Shown: piece by piece, positions 1-31,235 of the stretch | How the letters are laid out: each line of letters starts with the position of its first letter | How positions within the stretch are numbered: position 1 is the first letter of the stretch | Source of the DNA: Lichenostomus cassidix | Lineage: Eukaryota > Chordata > Aves > Passeriformes > Meliphagidae | Length of the DNA stretch: 64,000 bases | Assembly: GCA_008360975.2 (NCBI GenBank) | Contig: CM039199.1 | Span: forward strand, 2,682,530 to 2,746,529 | Reading direction: 5' to 3' | Position numbers and translations under genes: made by a program | Notes under the pieces: generated by a model | Database searches by the model: none | What the model was told of the DNA's origin: nothing | Seen by the model: only the letters and a program-made list of their open reading frames with translations

Positions 1-21
1 AATAAAGACATTTACACAGCA

Positions 22-345
22 TTAATCACAGAATCATCGAGGTTGGAAAAGACCTCGAAGGCCATGAAGTCCAAGCTGTGCCTGATCCCCATGTTGTCAC
101 CCAGCCCAGAGCACTGAGTGCCACCTCCAGTGCTTCTTCAGACACCTCCAGGGATGGGAACTCCATCACCACCCTGGGTAGCTCCTGCCAATGCCTTACA
201 TGCAGAAATGCTTACTAATGCCCAACGTGAGCCTCCCTTGGCACAACTTGGAGCTGTTTCCTCTTGTCCTGTCACTTATCTAGAAAAAGAGTCTGATCCC
301 CACCTGGCTCCAACCTCTTGTGTCAGGTTGAGCTGTGGGGGAGGC
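22..345 (-). mobile_element. CR1 LINE fragment
   Basis: aatcacagaatcatcgaggttgg followed by the 3' body up to a stretch like gatccccacctggctccaacctc, reading as a reverse-oriented CR1 3' end. Diverged. Confidence 0.75.
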
Positions 346-2117
346 AGGAGAGGAGGATCTGGTGACTGGGGTGTCCCAGCAGGGTAGTGTTGCCATGAGG
401 AGCATTCCCCAGGAACTGAGAAGTGCACAGGGCCTGTTCCATCTTAGCCGTGCAAGGTCCCTGGAGGTTTCCCTGGTGCCAGCAGCTGGGACAGTGCTCT
501 GACACCTCTGGGAGATGCACAGCTGGCTCTCAGAGCTGGGACATCTACCCTGCTTCTTCCCACAGAAATCCCATCTCAGGTGCCCTGTGTCCACCTCCTC
601 ATAGACCCAGCAGAGTATCTTGCCCAGTAATTCTCACAGCCAGGTCAGTGTTGCCAGCAGAAATGCAGAGGATGGTAGGAGAGCACTTCCATTTGCCTTT
701 TGAAGCCTGCAAAGGAGCATAAACCTTATTTAGCTCAGAGACTCACTGACAATTCCAACAGGGAAGAATTGTCTTGAGCCAGACACGTCCACAAATACAG
801 GAATGTCCATATCCTGCCTCAGGAGCTCATGCTGGGTGACAGTGACATGACACAGCTGGGTGAAGCCAGCAGGGCAGTGGGCACTGGGTGTCTCCCACAG
901 ACACATGGACATGGCAGGACAATGTCCAAGCTGCTCCATGGCCCCAAAGGTGTCGTGGTGCCACAGGCTCCTGGCTCATCCCCTCACTGCTGCTTTGGCT
1001 GGTGCTCAGCTGTGAAGGAGCTTTTCCACAAGGCATTTCATCCACTCCAGGCTGTGGCACCGGTGGCACATGGAGAATGGTGCTGGCATCACCTGTGCCA
1101 GGGGAGGCCTTGCTATCCTGCACAAAATCCTTGCACCCATCTGCTGGAATGGCAGTGAGAGGGAAGGGGAGCTGGTGCTGGACACAGCCTGAAGTCACAG
1201 CACTGTCCCACAGATAAGGCAGCAGCTGGCTCTGCTGATGTTCTGGGGGCAGAGGCTCTCCTGACTCTCTGGCACTGACCATGAATCCCAGCTTTATTCT
1301 GGAATTCGGTTCCTAGATGAAATATTCATGGCAAAAGTCTTCTAGTGGGTAGGAGAGCGTGCAGCCCATGGTGCTGCCTGGTGAGTGCAGAACTCTGTGT
1401 GTGCAGCTCCCTGTGCAGCCCCAAAATGTGCAGGGAGCAGGCAAATCCCAGCAGGTGCTCCTCTACAGCCCCCTGACTGCAGCAGATCTTCGCATTTAAC
1501 AGCTCTTCTTGGTGTTTTGATCTGTGAATTCTCCGTATTTTTAATGAGTTTCTGTAGCTTTACCATTTCCCACCTGTACTAAGCTGAAGAGTTCTTGTTC
1601 CCTTAATCGCTTGTACAAAAATCTGTGTTTAAGATGGAGTGAGCAGGACTTCTGGGAATAGTCAAGATGTTGACACACTGTGGCTTTATCTGGTAGATTT
1701 TAATTTTTCATTTGTTTTTTTACAATAATGCCTGTTTGCTTTTTGACTGCTTTGGGTGATTCAACAACAGTTTCCATTGAACTCTCCACAGTGACTCCAA
1801 GCTCTTTCCTGTTCATTAACAGCTCACCTAAAGCTCATCCGTGTGTAAAATACCTGAATATATTTTTTCATATTTGCATTTTTTGACATCTTGTATCACT
1901 CCATCATTCAGTATAATGTGATCCTTTTCCAGACAGTTTTCATATTTTCCAACTTGGAATTTTATGTCTTAGTGAAGAACTCGGTCGTTTCACCACCCTT
2001 CTCATTTTTCCAGTGGTTTGTGAATATTTGGGCGACACAGTTTGCCTTGGGACTGTCCTGGTGAGTTCATTGTAAAGGCTGCCCTGCTTATTTGTCTTTT
2101 TAGTTCTGAGGATTGTA

Positions 2118-2440
2118 GATCCGTGGAATGGTTTGGGTTAGAAAGGACCTTAAAGCCCATCTCATCACACCCCCTGCCATGGCAGGGACACCTTCCAGAA
2201 TCCCAGGCTGCTCCAAGCCCTGTCCAGCCTGGCCTTGGACACTGCCAGGGATCCAGGGGCAGCCACAGCTTCTCTGGGCACCCTGTGCCAGGGCCTGCCC
2301 ACCCTCCCAGGGAACAATTCCTTCCCAATATCCCATCTCTCCCTGCTCTCTGGCAGTGGGAAGCCATTCCCCCTTATCTTGTTCCTCCAGACCCTTGTCC
2401 AAAGTCCCTCTCCCTGAGCAGTACTGCGCAATATTCCATC
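2118..2440 (-). mobile_element. CR1 LINE fragment
   Basis: Typical reverse CR1: ggaatggtttgggttagaaa, then ctgctccaagccctgtccag and ttctctgggcaccctgtgcc. Resembles the copies at 30235 and 49315. Confidence 0.92.
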
Positions 2441-3139
2441 GTCTTCCATAGCCTTGGCCTTGTAGGACAGGAGATGTCAGAGTGTGGCAGTCATGGAACT
2501 GCCTTCATTCCTCCACTCACTGACTGCTTTGAGGAACCCTGTTGCTCTGTGAACCATCCCTTTCCTTTTCTCCATTAGTTCTTCTCTTCATTGGCCAGGT
2601 TTTTTAACCTGGCTTTTCTTTTTGGTAGGAAAGTCAGGATTATCTGCCAAATCTTCCATTCCCTGAATCGCTCTCAATTTCTTCAAATGCAGTTTGGTAT
2701 TTGCTACCTGCAGTTTTTCTGGCATTGTGGTCAGTGTAGTGAAGAGTTTAGTTCAGGTTTTTTCTTGAGCCCTTTGGTGAACACTCTCTTGTCCTGTTCT
2801 ATTCCTATCTTTTCCATGCCAACTTTATGGGCTGGTTATAGCATTTTTCCTGCCACTTCAGATCAGATCAAGTGTTGATTCATCCCCCATGAAGGAAGCA
2901 TGGGAAGTGCTCTGAGTTTCTTTACCGAGAAAACTGAGGACTTTCTCTGAGTCCTTTTTCAGCCCTTGTCCCTCAGGACTCCTTGGTGAACAAAAAGGGG
3001 AGCGGAAATGTTTAAAGAATCCCTGGGGAGAAAGGATTATCTTTTTTTCATGGGTATAGTTGATTCAGTGAGAATTAATAGGCTCAGACTGGAGCAAAAT
3101 GGACTACAGTGAGGCACTGGGATACACTGTCCAGTGTGG

Positions 3140-3285
3140 AGAAGGGAGCCCTGGAGTGGGTGAGGAGTCTGCCTTTTTGGAGATCTTGAAAACAGGTTGA
3201 GCAAGTGTCTCTGAGGAATGTTTTAGGTCTGGCTGATCTGCCTTCAGGCAGCAAAGTGGGCTAGATGACCTCTCAGGGTCACCTT
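3140..3285 (+). mobile_element. possible CR1 LINE fragment
   Basis: Ends in gggctagatgacctctcagg, a phrase typical of CR1-related 3' regions in sense orientation. Old and short. Confidence 0.45.
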
Positions 3286-4883
3286 TTTTCCCTCCTCTTT
3301 TATACATAAAGCTCCCAAGTGGGAGTTGGGCACCTCTCCACACCTGATTCCCCAGGACCTTTCCCTGTGTTTCTGCTGCTCAGTGCAGCCTGTGAGTGAT
3401 GCTGGGAGGGACAGGTTGGTGTGAAGGTGGTGGGTCTAGTAGGAATAAAGTGGGAAAGATGGCAAGGAGGAGTTGAAAAAGTGAAATTCAGTATTGTAGG
3501 AGTGGCACTGTGGACAGAAAAGGTAGAAAGTAAAAGAGAAGCCATTGGGTAAGGGAACAGGAAACCAAAAAGGTGATAGGAAGAAGATAGGGATGAGGAG
3601 GAGCTCTGCATCTTCCTTGAAGGGGTGGCAGGAGGGATATGGTGACAGGGACAGATGGAGTGACAAGGCCAGAGGGTCACAGGTGGACAGTGTCTTACCA
3701 GGGCCAGCGTGTGGCCAGAGCTGCAGAGCTGAATCACCCAAGAGTGGATCCAAATCCTGCCAGCTAATCCCTGCCCATCCTTGGGATCCCAGCAGCACAG
3801 AGCCAGCAGGCATTGTCCTGGGAGAAGGATCTGGCAGAGCAGCAGTGTGACTTCCACCAGGGAACCTCAGCTGGAACAGCACTGTGGGTCCAGCAAAACA
3901 ACCACTGAGGTCCCTCTGCTGGCTGGGAGCCCCTGGGAGCAGGGAGTGGATCAGGGCTGTGGTGGGATTTAGGCAGCATGCGTGAAACCACTCTGATTTT
4001 GGATATGAACATACCCCCTCTCTCCAGCAATGGGATGTTTTGTTTCCTAGCTCAGAAAAGGTTCTGTGAGGAGCTGGGCTGTGGCTGTGGCAGTCAGTGC
4101 TGCAGAGGTGCCCAGCCCAGCAGAGAGGGGATGCTCTGCCTCAGAGCCCATCTGCAGCCACAGATCCAGGAGGGAATGAGGGATCCTGACTGCAGCCAGA
4201 GCCACACATGGGCACGAGTCCTCTGCACTGAGAACTCTCATAATACTTCTTTTTCTGCATCACCCTTAGATTATTTTTCGAGTCTGCTCTTGTCCTGTGA
4301 GCACGATATGCAGCCAGAATCCCTCACTCAGAATGCCGGGGAATAATCCCTCAGAGTCATTCATAATGCCAGGGACCAGGTGGTGGAAGTGCCAAGAAAT
4401 GCTGTTGTAGGATGTCGAAAACAAGATCCAGTTCTTGCTGCTGGAGGAGTTGCCTGTATAGCAACAAAGAGGAGAAGGAGCTGGTGGGAAGAGAGAGAAG
4501 AGGTGGTCTGGAGCAGAGATGAGTGGAGTGTGTGGCTGTGTTGGATGGTGCCTGTATCTCTGCCCCAGGAATCACCCTGAGCTGCCCCTGGGCATTGCAG
4601 GCTGCTCAGAAAGCTCCCAGGCTCAGCCTCCAGCCTGATCCATGTCTGGGGAGGAACCCAGCAGAGAATAAAGAGGAGCCACCACTCTGCCACAGCTCCA
4701 TGGACAGCTGCCCATGTAGGAAAGGTCTCAGGTGCAGGGACCAGCATTCCTCAGCAGGTCTTCTCCAGATTTATCAGCTGGGTCTTGCTCCAGAACAGTT
4801 GCCAGGATTTTCCATATGCTCCCCATGCACGTTTGGAGCTGCAGAAGCTTGGCCCATTGCTCATATTCCTGCTGTTCATCATT

Positions 4884-4985
4884 AATCATGGAATCATGGA
4901 ATGGTTTGGGTTGGAATGGACCTTAAAGCTCATCCAGTCCCACCTCCCTGCTGTGGGCAGAGACACCTTCCACCAGACCAGTGTT
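4884..4985 (-). mobile_element. CR1 LINE fragment
   Basis: aatcatggaatcatggaatggtttgggttgg and the following 70 bases; short 3'-end fragment. Confidence 0.9.
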
Positions 4986-5756
4986 TTGACAAAAGGATAT
5001 GAACTTTTATTTTAAAATAATTCAGATATCACTGAGATCCTTCACTTTTACTTTCATTTTAAGCAGTTCTAGACATGATTAGGAGTTGAATACAAACTCA
5101 CTGCCACAGACATTTGCACTAAACATTGGAACTAGTTGGTCTCCATGCTGTGATTTTAGGATTTGATGATTTTAACTCACTTTCATGGTTTTGCTAGACC
5201 TGTTCTTGTTTTGATGCCCAAGATTTGGTGCTACCAAAAGCAGCTTTGTGGCTTTGTGGTGCCTTCTGACTCTGCAGTGCCAGGTGCTTGTGGATGAGGG
5301 ATTGCTGCTGGGTTGTAGCACTGCACAGGCAGCAAAAATCCCCCCAGCACTGCCAGCAGCATTCCTGGCACTTTTCTAATGGGTATGACCCTGGGATTGA
5401 GGGGGAATATCTGCCAACCACCATCCTGGGAAGCCCAGTGGCAGTGGGGTCAGTGGGGAGCAGCTGTGGGTCACAACTGTGGTCTCCAGCTCCACAGAGT
5501 CCAGCCAGGCTCTGGGGACACTGTGGTGGTGGCAGTGGCTGGGGTGACACCCAGCTTGGGCAGTGACTGGTTTTTTGTGGCATTCTAAGCCTCGCTGGCT
5601 CAGGCAGGGCCATGGGATGTAGCAGTGTTGTGGTGATGCCCAGCAACAGGGAGTCCTACACCTCTGGGCAGTGCAGAGGGTTTGCAGGGTGGGCTTGAGC
5701 CCCCTTTGCAGTGCTGAGCCCCAGGATCTGAGTGTCCCTTTGCTTTTGTCCCACAG

Positions 5757-21501
<15,745 letters not shown>

Positions 21502-21503
<2 letters not shown>

Positions 21504-21507
21504 TAAA
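21502..21507 (+). terminator. RNF43: AATAAA overlapping the RNF43 stop codon
   Basis: The hexamer begins on the last two bases of the TAA stop and is followed within 40 bases by T/G-rich sequence. If used it would leave almost no 3' UTR, so a later signal is more likely. Confidence 0.25.
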
Positions 21508-21835
21508 ACACTGGCCTGTTTGCTCGCTGGGAGCTGGAGTGGACACAGATGTTCATGGAGCTGCTCACATCTGGCTCTGCCCAGCCCTGCCCCGCCGAGA
21601 CACAGACTGCCAAGAGCAACGGGACACTCGTGGTCTCCTCACATGTCCCCACACCCCGATGGCCACACAAAAACAGAGCCCTGCTCTCCATCTCCTCTGA
21701 AGGCACAGGCAGCCTGTCATCATCCCGTGGCATCGCTCCGAGCCGGGCAGGGCTCCCGGGGAGAGCTCACCGAGTGAGTGCAAGCTGCTATTTTGGCATG
21801 TTCATGCCACAGAAGGTTTTGCTAAACACTGCAAA

Positions 21836-21841
21836 AATAAA
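21836..21841 (+). terminator. RNF43: candidate RNF43 poly(A) signal
   Basis: AATAAA about 335 bases past the stop. Other copies lie at 22436-22441 and 24326-24331. The last sits before an A-rich tract and would give a 2.8-kb 3' UTR. Sequence alone does not decide between them. Confidence 0.4.
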
Positions 21842-24342
21842 CAAGCCTTCGAGACCAAAAGCTGCAGAAATTACTTTCTGTGGCCTGGTAGCTCCTGACT
21901 TCATTTCCTCACTTAGGTCAAAAGCCAGACTTCTTCAATTAACTTTTCCATGCTTATTTCAGACACAGGAACAAGCTATTCTCCATCTCACCGCTCACAG
22001 GGCTGCCCTGCAAGGTGCTGCTTCTGACTTCAGTGGAAACCAAGAGCTCTCACCACTTTTGGTCACCTCCATGTCCCTCAGCTGATGCCATCTCAGCCAC
22101 TGGCTGTGTTTGCCAGCAGCAGGAGAGGGGAAGACACAGGGACAACATCAGCATTTCTGGGAAGGAGCTGGGTCAGACTCTTTCCATTGCAAAGAATCCA
22201 CCCTCTCATCTGGCAGCGTGAACAAGTTTCTCACTTACCCTCTAACTCCTCCACCTACCCTCAAATAGCTGTCATGGCCAGCCCTGTTCAGAGCATATTT
22301 CAAACATATCTCAGATGTCCCCATCGCAGGGAGTCATGGAAAATCCAGGAGTTCATGTAGCTCCTGCTTCTCTCCCTCCTCTCATTGCTCCAAGACACAG
22401 CAAAAATTCCCAGCAAAACCTTCATAATAAATGCAGAGTAGAAGCCTATCCATCACCCAGCCTTAACTTTATATTTCTGAGACTCCTGAAACGATCCTCC
22501 AAAAGGATTTCTCTGTCTTTTTCAATATTTTGATGATGCAGGGAAACAACTTGAGAAATCATCAGGCTCTGGATTATTACTTCCCCCTCGCCCCCCCACC
22601 CATTTGTGGGTATTTTGGGTTTTTCTGAATGTCACTAGTTCTTACTTCCTACATCACATAATTTGTAGGCATTCAAGTAAAACAAAATCTGCCAAACTCA
22701 AAATATATAGAACCCAAGCAGCTTTCAAACAGCAGAGAATTCCTGTCAGGTTCATTGCCCTAAATGATCAGTCAGGCCAAAGAATCAGCCAGATTCCCAC
22801 GTGAAGTGGGAATTTCTATGGCACCAAGTGCTTCCAAGCACAAGGAAGCATTGATGAGGATACAACACTGGAGCTGAAGATAACCCCTAACCATTTGAAT
22901 CCTGATGTAGGGACAGACTTCCCCATCTGCTCAGTAAAGCTTCCTGTGTCTTCCTTTGAAGCAGCAGCTTCTCAAGAGAATGCTCTAGTGATGCAGCCCC
23001 TGTTCAGGATAATCCTCTGCCTTCCTTTGTTGGTGGGAAAGCTTTTTTACAGGGTTTGCTGCCCTTAATCCTTGAAAAAGGCATCTTTGTCCCAGCTCCT
23101 GATCAATCCCTGAGTCAAGTGATCAGCCAGTAGCACTGTTTCAGACCCAACATTATTTCCTTGTAGTGCTCATTCCTTGTCTTCGTGACCAGACCCCTGT
23201 GGGACCTTTCAGTCTAGGGAAGAGAGGAATTTCTTTCATCAAAGAACCCAGCAGAATTATGTTTAGACCCTTCCAGGCTCTTGCTTGTCCTACAGCGCAG
23301 GCAGAAGACACAAGCTCAGATGTTTTCTGCCTTGCAGGGAAGTCAGTCTTAAACTAGAGGAAATACCCAGGAGCAGATCTGGATTCATCCTGTTTGGCTT
23401 CTCATGCACTTGCTCTGTGGCTTGTCTAAACCAGCTCCCCACATCCTTGGCCATCCTGGAGACTTTACAGAGGGAAGGGTCATGAAGTCAGGGTGCTCCC
23501 ACTGCTTTCTTTAGGAGTCAGGAAGGCTGAGAGCCTCCAGGGATGCATTTCACTGCTCAAAGGAACCAGTGCAGCTTTAAAGTCCTCCTGTCTTTCCCTG
23601 CTTATCCCTAACAAAAGAGGAGATTCCTGAACTTGTGAGCCACAAGCTTCTTGGGGAAAGTGGTCAGCACTTGTGCACCCTCTCCACTCCCCACTGCAGT
23701 ATTACCAGGCTGCTAGGGCAATGCCTGCTTCCAAGCATCTCCTTTTCCTGATCTCACACTGCTTCTCCTTTTCACGTACAAAATCCTGGATGCTGTCCTG
23801 CTCCGCGGGGCTTGCAGAGCTGAGAGTGCAGGTCTGCCTCGGTACGGGCTCAGGGGGGGAGAGGGAGGAACTCTCTGGGAAGGTGGGTTTAAGATCCTCT
23901 TCAGTAGGTAGATGACTCTCCTTGGCTGCCTGGATTATCTGAGAAAATAGGGAACGGTTCCTCACAGTTCCTTTATCTCTGGCTTCTAGAAGGGTGATGC
24001 TTTTAAGTGCTCAGTGCCCATAGGCTCCGTCATGGAATTTCTCCAGCATCCCTGCAATAACGCAGAGCAGATTTTCCTTCTTTGCATCCAAAGAGCTGCA
24101 AACTGCTGGAAGCCAGAGCATCCTGAGCTCCTTCTATCCAAACTGAAGGCGCAGCCCTTCCCAGGAGCTCCCACCCCTGAACTGGGCTGGCTGGACATCT
24201 CCCCTCCTGCCTGCACAGATCCCTCACATCCTTTGGAAATGTGAATATCGGTTCGTTTTGTTGTTGTTGTTGTTGCTTTTTGTGTCGTTTTTTTGCTGAG
24301 TCTCTCCTGGCTCTCGGGGCTTGGGAATAAATTATGACCCAG

Positions 24343-24403
24343 GAAAAAAAAAAAACCAAAACAAAGACCACACACAGAAAAAAGAAAAAAAAAAAAAAAA
24401 AGG
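24343..24403. repeat. A-rich low-complexity tract
   Basis: Two oligo(A) runs of 12 and 18 bases separated by A/C-rich sequence. It could be a decayed retroposon tail or simple expansion; no retroposed body is recognisable upstream. Confidence 0.8.
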
Positions 24404-24743
24404 AAGAATACATTTTATATATATGCAAAACTGTGTATTTATGTCCGATAAACACAAAGATGTGTGAATATGCTGATGTGCTCAGAAATATATTTATTTA
24501 CTAATATATTTATCCACGTACCGGTGTGCTGGTTGTGTTTGTTCTCTGTGCGCGGGGCTGCGCTGGCGGGAGGAACCGCAGCCCGGCCTGGGGAAACACC
24601 GCCCGCCTCATCCAGGGCCGGGGCGGACCCGGAGCCCTCCCGTGCCCGTTCCCAGGGCGGATCCAGGGCTCCGGAACCCTCCCGTTCCCGTTCCTGGGTG
24701 GAGCCGGGCCGCGGCGCAGTCGCACAGCGAGGCCGGGGCAGCG

Positions 24744-26910
<2,167 letters not shown>

Positions 26911-27230
26911 AGGGCTCTTGGGCTGCCTGGAGGATCCTGGTGCTGCGTGGAAGAGGCAGTGGGCACTGCTCTGGAATCTCTCATCTTTATCCCCTAGGGA
27001 AGTGGGGCTGGACTTGGAGTGTGCTGGCTCAGCTCCCCTCATTTGGTACCTCTGGACTCTGCCACACCACAGACATTTATTTGAGCCTGGCTGGGGGGAG
27101 GGTGGGAGTAGGGCTGGGAAAGGGTGTTTAATTGTGATGCCCAAGTTTTTATACAGTTGGTGTGGGAAAGAGGGGATTTGGGAAATAGCTGTGTAAATAG
27201 TTCAATAAAACCCACTGCCTGGTCAGGGCT
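26911..27230 (+). other. SUPT4H1: SUPT4H1 3' UTR
   Basis: Region between the stop and the expected cleavage site about 20 bases after AATAAA at 27204-27209. Confidence 0.75.
27204..27209 (+). terminator. SUPT4H1: SUPT4H1 poly(A) signal
   Basis: AATAAA 294 bases after the stop codon, the first such hexamer downstream, followed by T/G-containing sequence. Confidence 0.8.
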
Positions 27231-30200
27231 GGGTCCAGCTGTCACTCTATCACTGGTTTCACCACTGCAGGGGTCACACTCATCCTCCTGACTGTGCAAG
27301 ACTGTTTGTAGTCTGTGATTGTCACTGCTAGTGCCATGGGCCACATTCCTGCCTCGAGAGGGAGATCCTGCCCCAGCTGAGTGTCCTTCCCTGTGGGAAA
27401 GCTGCATCCCAGCTGGATGGAGCAGATATGGTGATGTCCAGTGTTTCCTGTGGAGGTGATTACATGGAGGTCACAGGGCCTGCAGGTCCTGTTCAAGGGA
27501 TATGGTAGCAGGATGGACCTTCCAGGACCTTCCACTGGCAGTTGCTGGGCTCCAGGGCAGGCAGAGCAGGATGAGCCCAGTGCTGGTGTGGCTGGGAGGC
27601 AGCACCAGGCCTTGCCCATGGGAAGGGTGGGCAAGAAGGGGCAGAAACACCCATCTAGCCTGGTAGTTCTGGGAATCTGACTGTTACAAGTGTCAGCTTA
27701 GTGTCTGTAACACTTGAACTCCTGAGGAATGTGGCCTCCTTAGCTGATGGCTCTTTCTTGAGTTGTTCTGTTTCAGTTCACTGATCACGAAGGGCTGAGT
27801 CCTTGATCACTAGCTTTGTGAAATAACCTTTTTTTTTTTTTTTTCTGAGATAATCCGGGAGCTAGAAAGCTCAGGTTTTGTTTTCTGGAGACAAATAGTT
27901 GAAAACCAGTACAACCTGAAAATTGCACTTGGTCTGGATTGAGAGTGGCTGCAGCACAGGGAAGTCAGGACTGGCTGGGGAGTGACACTGCCAGGAGTGT
28001 GGAGGTAACACCCTCTGCACTGCTCTGGTTTGTAGAGCTGGCTGCCAGCAATGAGCTCCAGGTGCCCCAGGTCAGCCAGAGCATCTCCTGTGGAGATCTG
28101 GAGCAGTTGTGTGGTGGGAGAAGCCTGGAGCACAGGGAGGCTGGGGAGGAAAGGTGCCTTAAGCCATGTTTTGCTTGGCCCCTTGCACACATGGTGCTCA
28201 AGTATTTGCTCAGTGCACACTGTCAAGTCAAGTCCCTGCTGGGCTCTGGGCTCCAGCAAACATCTCCAGGTGCAGATCACCTTTTGTGGGAAGAGCTGAG
28301 AGCACATCAGCACCTGGTCTGGGGTTTGCACCCTCCTCTTGGGAAGATGGAGCAGCAGGTTCAGTTCTGTGGGCAAAAGTGGGAGCTGACCGTAACTTCC
28401 ACACATCCCTGGTGAAATCAAAGCCTTTGAGTTGCCTGGTAATCATCCTTCAGGTTGCAATCTGGGCAGGAGATGTGCCTTGGGAATTCCCAGCAGGTCA
28501 GGCCTGTGGGACCTCTAGAGGTGTCACTGTCCCAGCACCCAGGGCCTGTCTCTGCAGCATGCTCTGCTTGAGGCATTCTGGGCATGAACCTCTGGGCTCT
28601 GGAGGGCAATTTTGGCCCAGCTGTACCATAAGGGGCACAGGGTGACCTGGGATCCCCACAGATGCATTCATCCCCTGTGGAATGGTCTGGGAAAGCTCCA
28701 GCCATGGCTATCTGGGCAGCCTGACACATTCAGGATGGAAGAGGACAAGAAGGAGGAGGTGGGTAGCTCTTTCTCCAGCCGGCTGGAGATGTGTCTGGGG
28801 AGTGAGGGTTTGTCTCCACGCAGGCAGGGAGGCTATTAGATGACAGATCCACAGCCCTGCCATGCCCAGCCCGGGGAGCCTCACGCTGGCAGTGCCACGG
28901 GGTGGCAGCACGGCCTTGTGCTGGGGAGCTGCTGGAGACCGGCTGAGGCACAAGCTCCATTTTCGGCTGTTTCACAGCGCCTTTCAGTCCCTGCTGCCTT
29001 CCCTGGGCTACAGGGAATGGCCATGCTGGAGCTGCTCCAGGGCTGGAGCCACATCAGGACCCTTGTCCCCTGGCCCCATGGTGCCGAGGAGGTGACAAGA
29101 GGGCTCTGCACAGGACCCTGAGCAGGATGGGCGTGTTTGCCTGGGGTTGGTGTGGGGCTGAGGCTCTGTGGTTCTCATCTCCCTTTCTGGGAAGTTGCAG
29201 CCACCGCTCAGGGCTGGCAATTTTACTAAGGAAATTATCCCCAAAGAGCAATGTGCACAATCTCGGGGAAACTGAGGGGGTTTGGCAACCCTGCAGAGAC
29301 CTCACCCCTTGCCAGAAGCTCCAGGATGTGAAGAGTTAAGGCCGGCAGGAGCTGCGGTGCAGTGCAAAGGGGCCACCCCGGCGAGGAGAACGGGCTGCAC
29401 GTGGTGGTCCTGGAGAGCTGCACCTCCTGAGCCTGCAGCGATTGCAAGAACGTGGTGCTTCTCACCAGGCTGAGCCACTCCCTGCCAGCTCCCGCATCCC
29501 AAATCCCGCAGCCCCGCTGATCCACCGCTCCAGCAGGGCTCCCGAAAAGAGCCATTCAGCCAGACTCCAGCCCTGGAGCCGCCTGGAGTTTGTACCAGCA
29601 AAACCAGCAAAAAATCAAACGATGCGGCGCTTTATTCGCTGAGAAAAGTAGGGCAGGGAGCTCTCACGTTGAAGAAAGTGGAGGAAAAATGTGCGGCGGC
29701 AAGCCGGGGTGGGAATGGGGAGAGAAAAGCGTCAACGGGCTGGGAGCTGGAGATGTGAGTCAGGACGGCTCCTCCCCCTGCACCAAATGACGCTCAAATA
29801 TTTCAGCCAGGCCTGAAAATCCTGCAGGTTTGGCATGCCGAGCAGCCTGGCAGCTCTGGGCGGTGGGGCCAGGGCAGGAAACACGAGCCGGTGGATTTTC
29901 GTGCGGGTTTCGAGAAGCGATACCCCGGCTCTCCGTGCGGGCGACAAAAGTGACTTTCCAAACCGCAAGGCGCTCAGTGCTTCTGCAGAGGCAGCTGCCG
30001 GGAAATGCCTGTCCCCCACCTGCGCGGGGCCCCTCGGCACTGCCTGGGGACAGAGCTGCCCACAGTGGCCTTTGGCCTCTCACTTGGCCACCTGGGCTGC
30101 AGGTGAAGGGGACATTGGACCCTGCCCGGGGGGCTGTGGCTGGAGCAGGGTGACCCCCCTGACCCCCCTTTCTGTCTCCAGGGCTGCTCTGTGCCTGCTG

Positions 30201-30231
30201 TGGTACATTGAGGTGCTGCTTGAGGCTAGCA

Positions 30232-30748
30232 GCAGAACCATGGAATGGTTTGGGCTAGAAGGGACCTTAAACACCCTCTCGTTCCCCACCCCTGCCATGG
30301 GCAGGGACACCTTCCACTATCCCAGGGTGCCCCAAGCCCTGTCCAGCCTAGCCTTGGATACTGCCAGGGATCCAGGGGCAGACACAGCTTCTCTGGGCAC
30401 CCTGTGCCAGGGCCTGCCCACCCTCACAGGGAAGAATTTCTTCCCAATATCCCATCTCTCCCTGCCCTCTGGCAGTGGGAAGCCATTCCCCCTTATCCTC
30501 TCCCTCCAGGCCATTGTAAATAGCCTCTCTCCATATTTCTTGTAATTTCCCTTCAGGTACTGGAAAGCCACAATTAGGTCACCCCAAAGCTTCTCTTTTC
30601 CAGGCTGAACAATCCCAATTCTCTCAGCTCTTCCTCATAGAAGAGGTGCTCCTTCCCTCTGAGAATCATTCCTGCTTCACCCTAAATCCACTTTCACCTG
30701 CTTCTCTGCCTCCCAGTGTGGACTTGGACCTTCCCAGGTGCCTTTTGG
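30232..30748 (-). mobile_element. CR1 LINE, longest copy in window
   Basis: Reverse copy of about 515 bases from accatggaatggtttgggct to the ttttccaggctgaacaatcc region and beyond; 5'-truncated like almost all CR1. Confidence 0.93.
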
Positions 30749-31211
30749 CCATCCCTTTGTACCTGAGGGGGGCTGGTTACCTCAGGGATGTGGAAACCCT
30801 TGGGGATACATGATAGAGGTGGGGAAAAAAACCCCAAACAAACCCCAGCTTAAGACTGTTTTCCATGGAAACTGGCTGAGGAGACCTTGGCAGTGGAGGT
30901 GATGGGGAAGATGACCTGAGTTGTCCTGGTACCTGGAGTGAAATGCTGCTGCAGTGATGATGGCAAAGCCCAGGGCATGCCAGGAACGGGTGCCTCATCC
31001 TGCCTGTCACCTCCGCCTCAGAGCACGTGGGCAGAAGCCACCGAGGCCCCTGTGTCTGATGTGGTGGGGAGAGGAAGGGCCCAGAGCCAGCTCTGAGCAG
31101 CAGCAGGATGGGGCAGGTTGGGGGAGGAGGAGTGCAGCTACAAGAGCTCTCAAAGCATGGCAGGAAGGGGCCCAGCTGCCATGTGCCCATGCCAAGGGAT
31201 CCCTGGGGCAC

Positions 31212-31235
31212 TGGGATGGGATGGGATGGGATGGG
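31212..31235 (+). repeat. (GGGAT)n microsatellite
   Basis: Nearly five perfect GGGAT units. Confidence 0.95.

Larger units (their letters stand above)
1..5756 (+). other. RNF43: RNF43 intron 2 (partial)
   Basis: No exon recognised. Contains antisense CR1 copies near 22, 2118 and 4884 and a possible sense copy near 3140. The rest appears unique and is AT-rich around 1560-1990. Confidence 0.7.
21504..24539 (+). other. RNF43 3' UTR and RNF43-SUPT4H1 spacer
   Basis: No coding exon recognised. The proximal part must be RNF43 3' UTR; its end depends on which AATAAA is used. The distal part holds a (GTT)n run near 24255-24277, an A-rich tract and an AT-rich stretch before the SUPT4H1 CpG island. 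No CR1 copy is evident here. Confidence 0.6.
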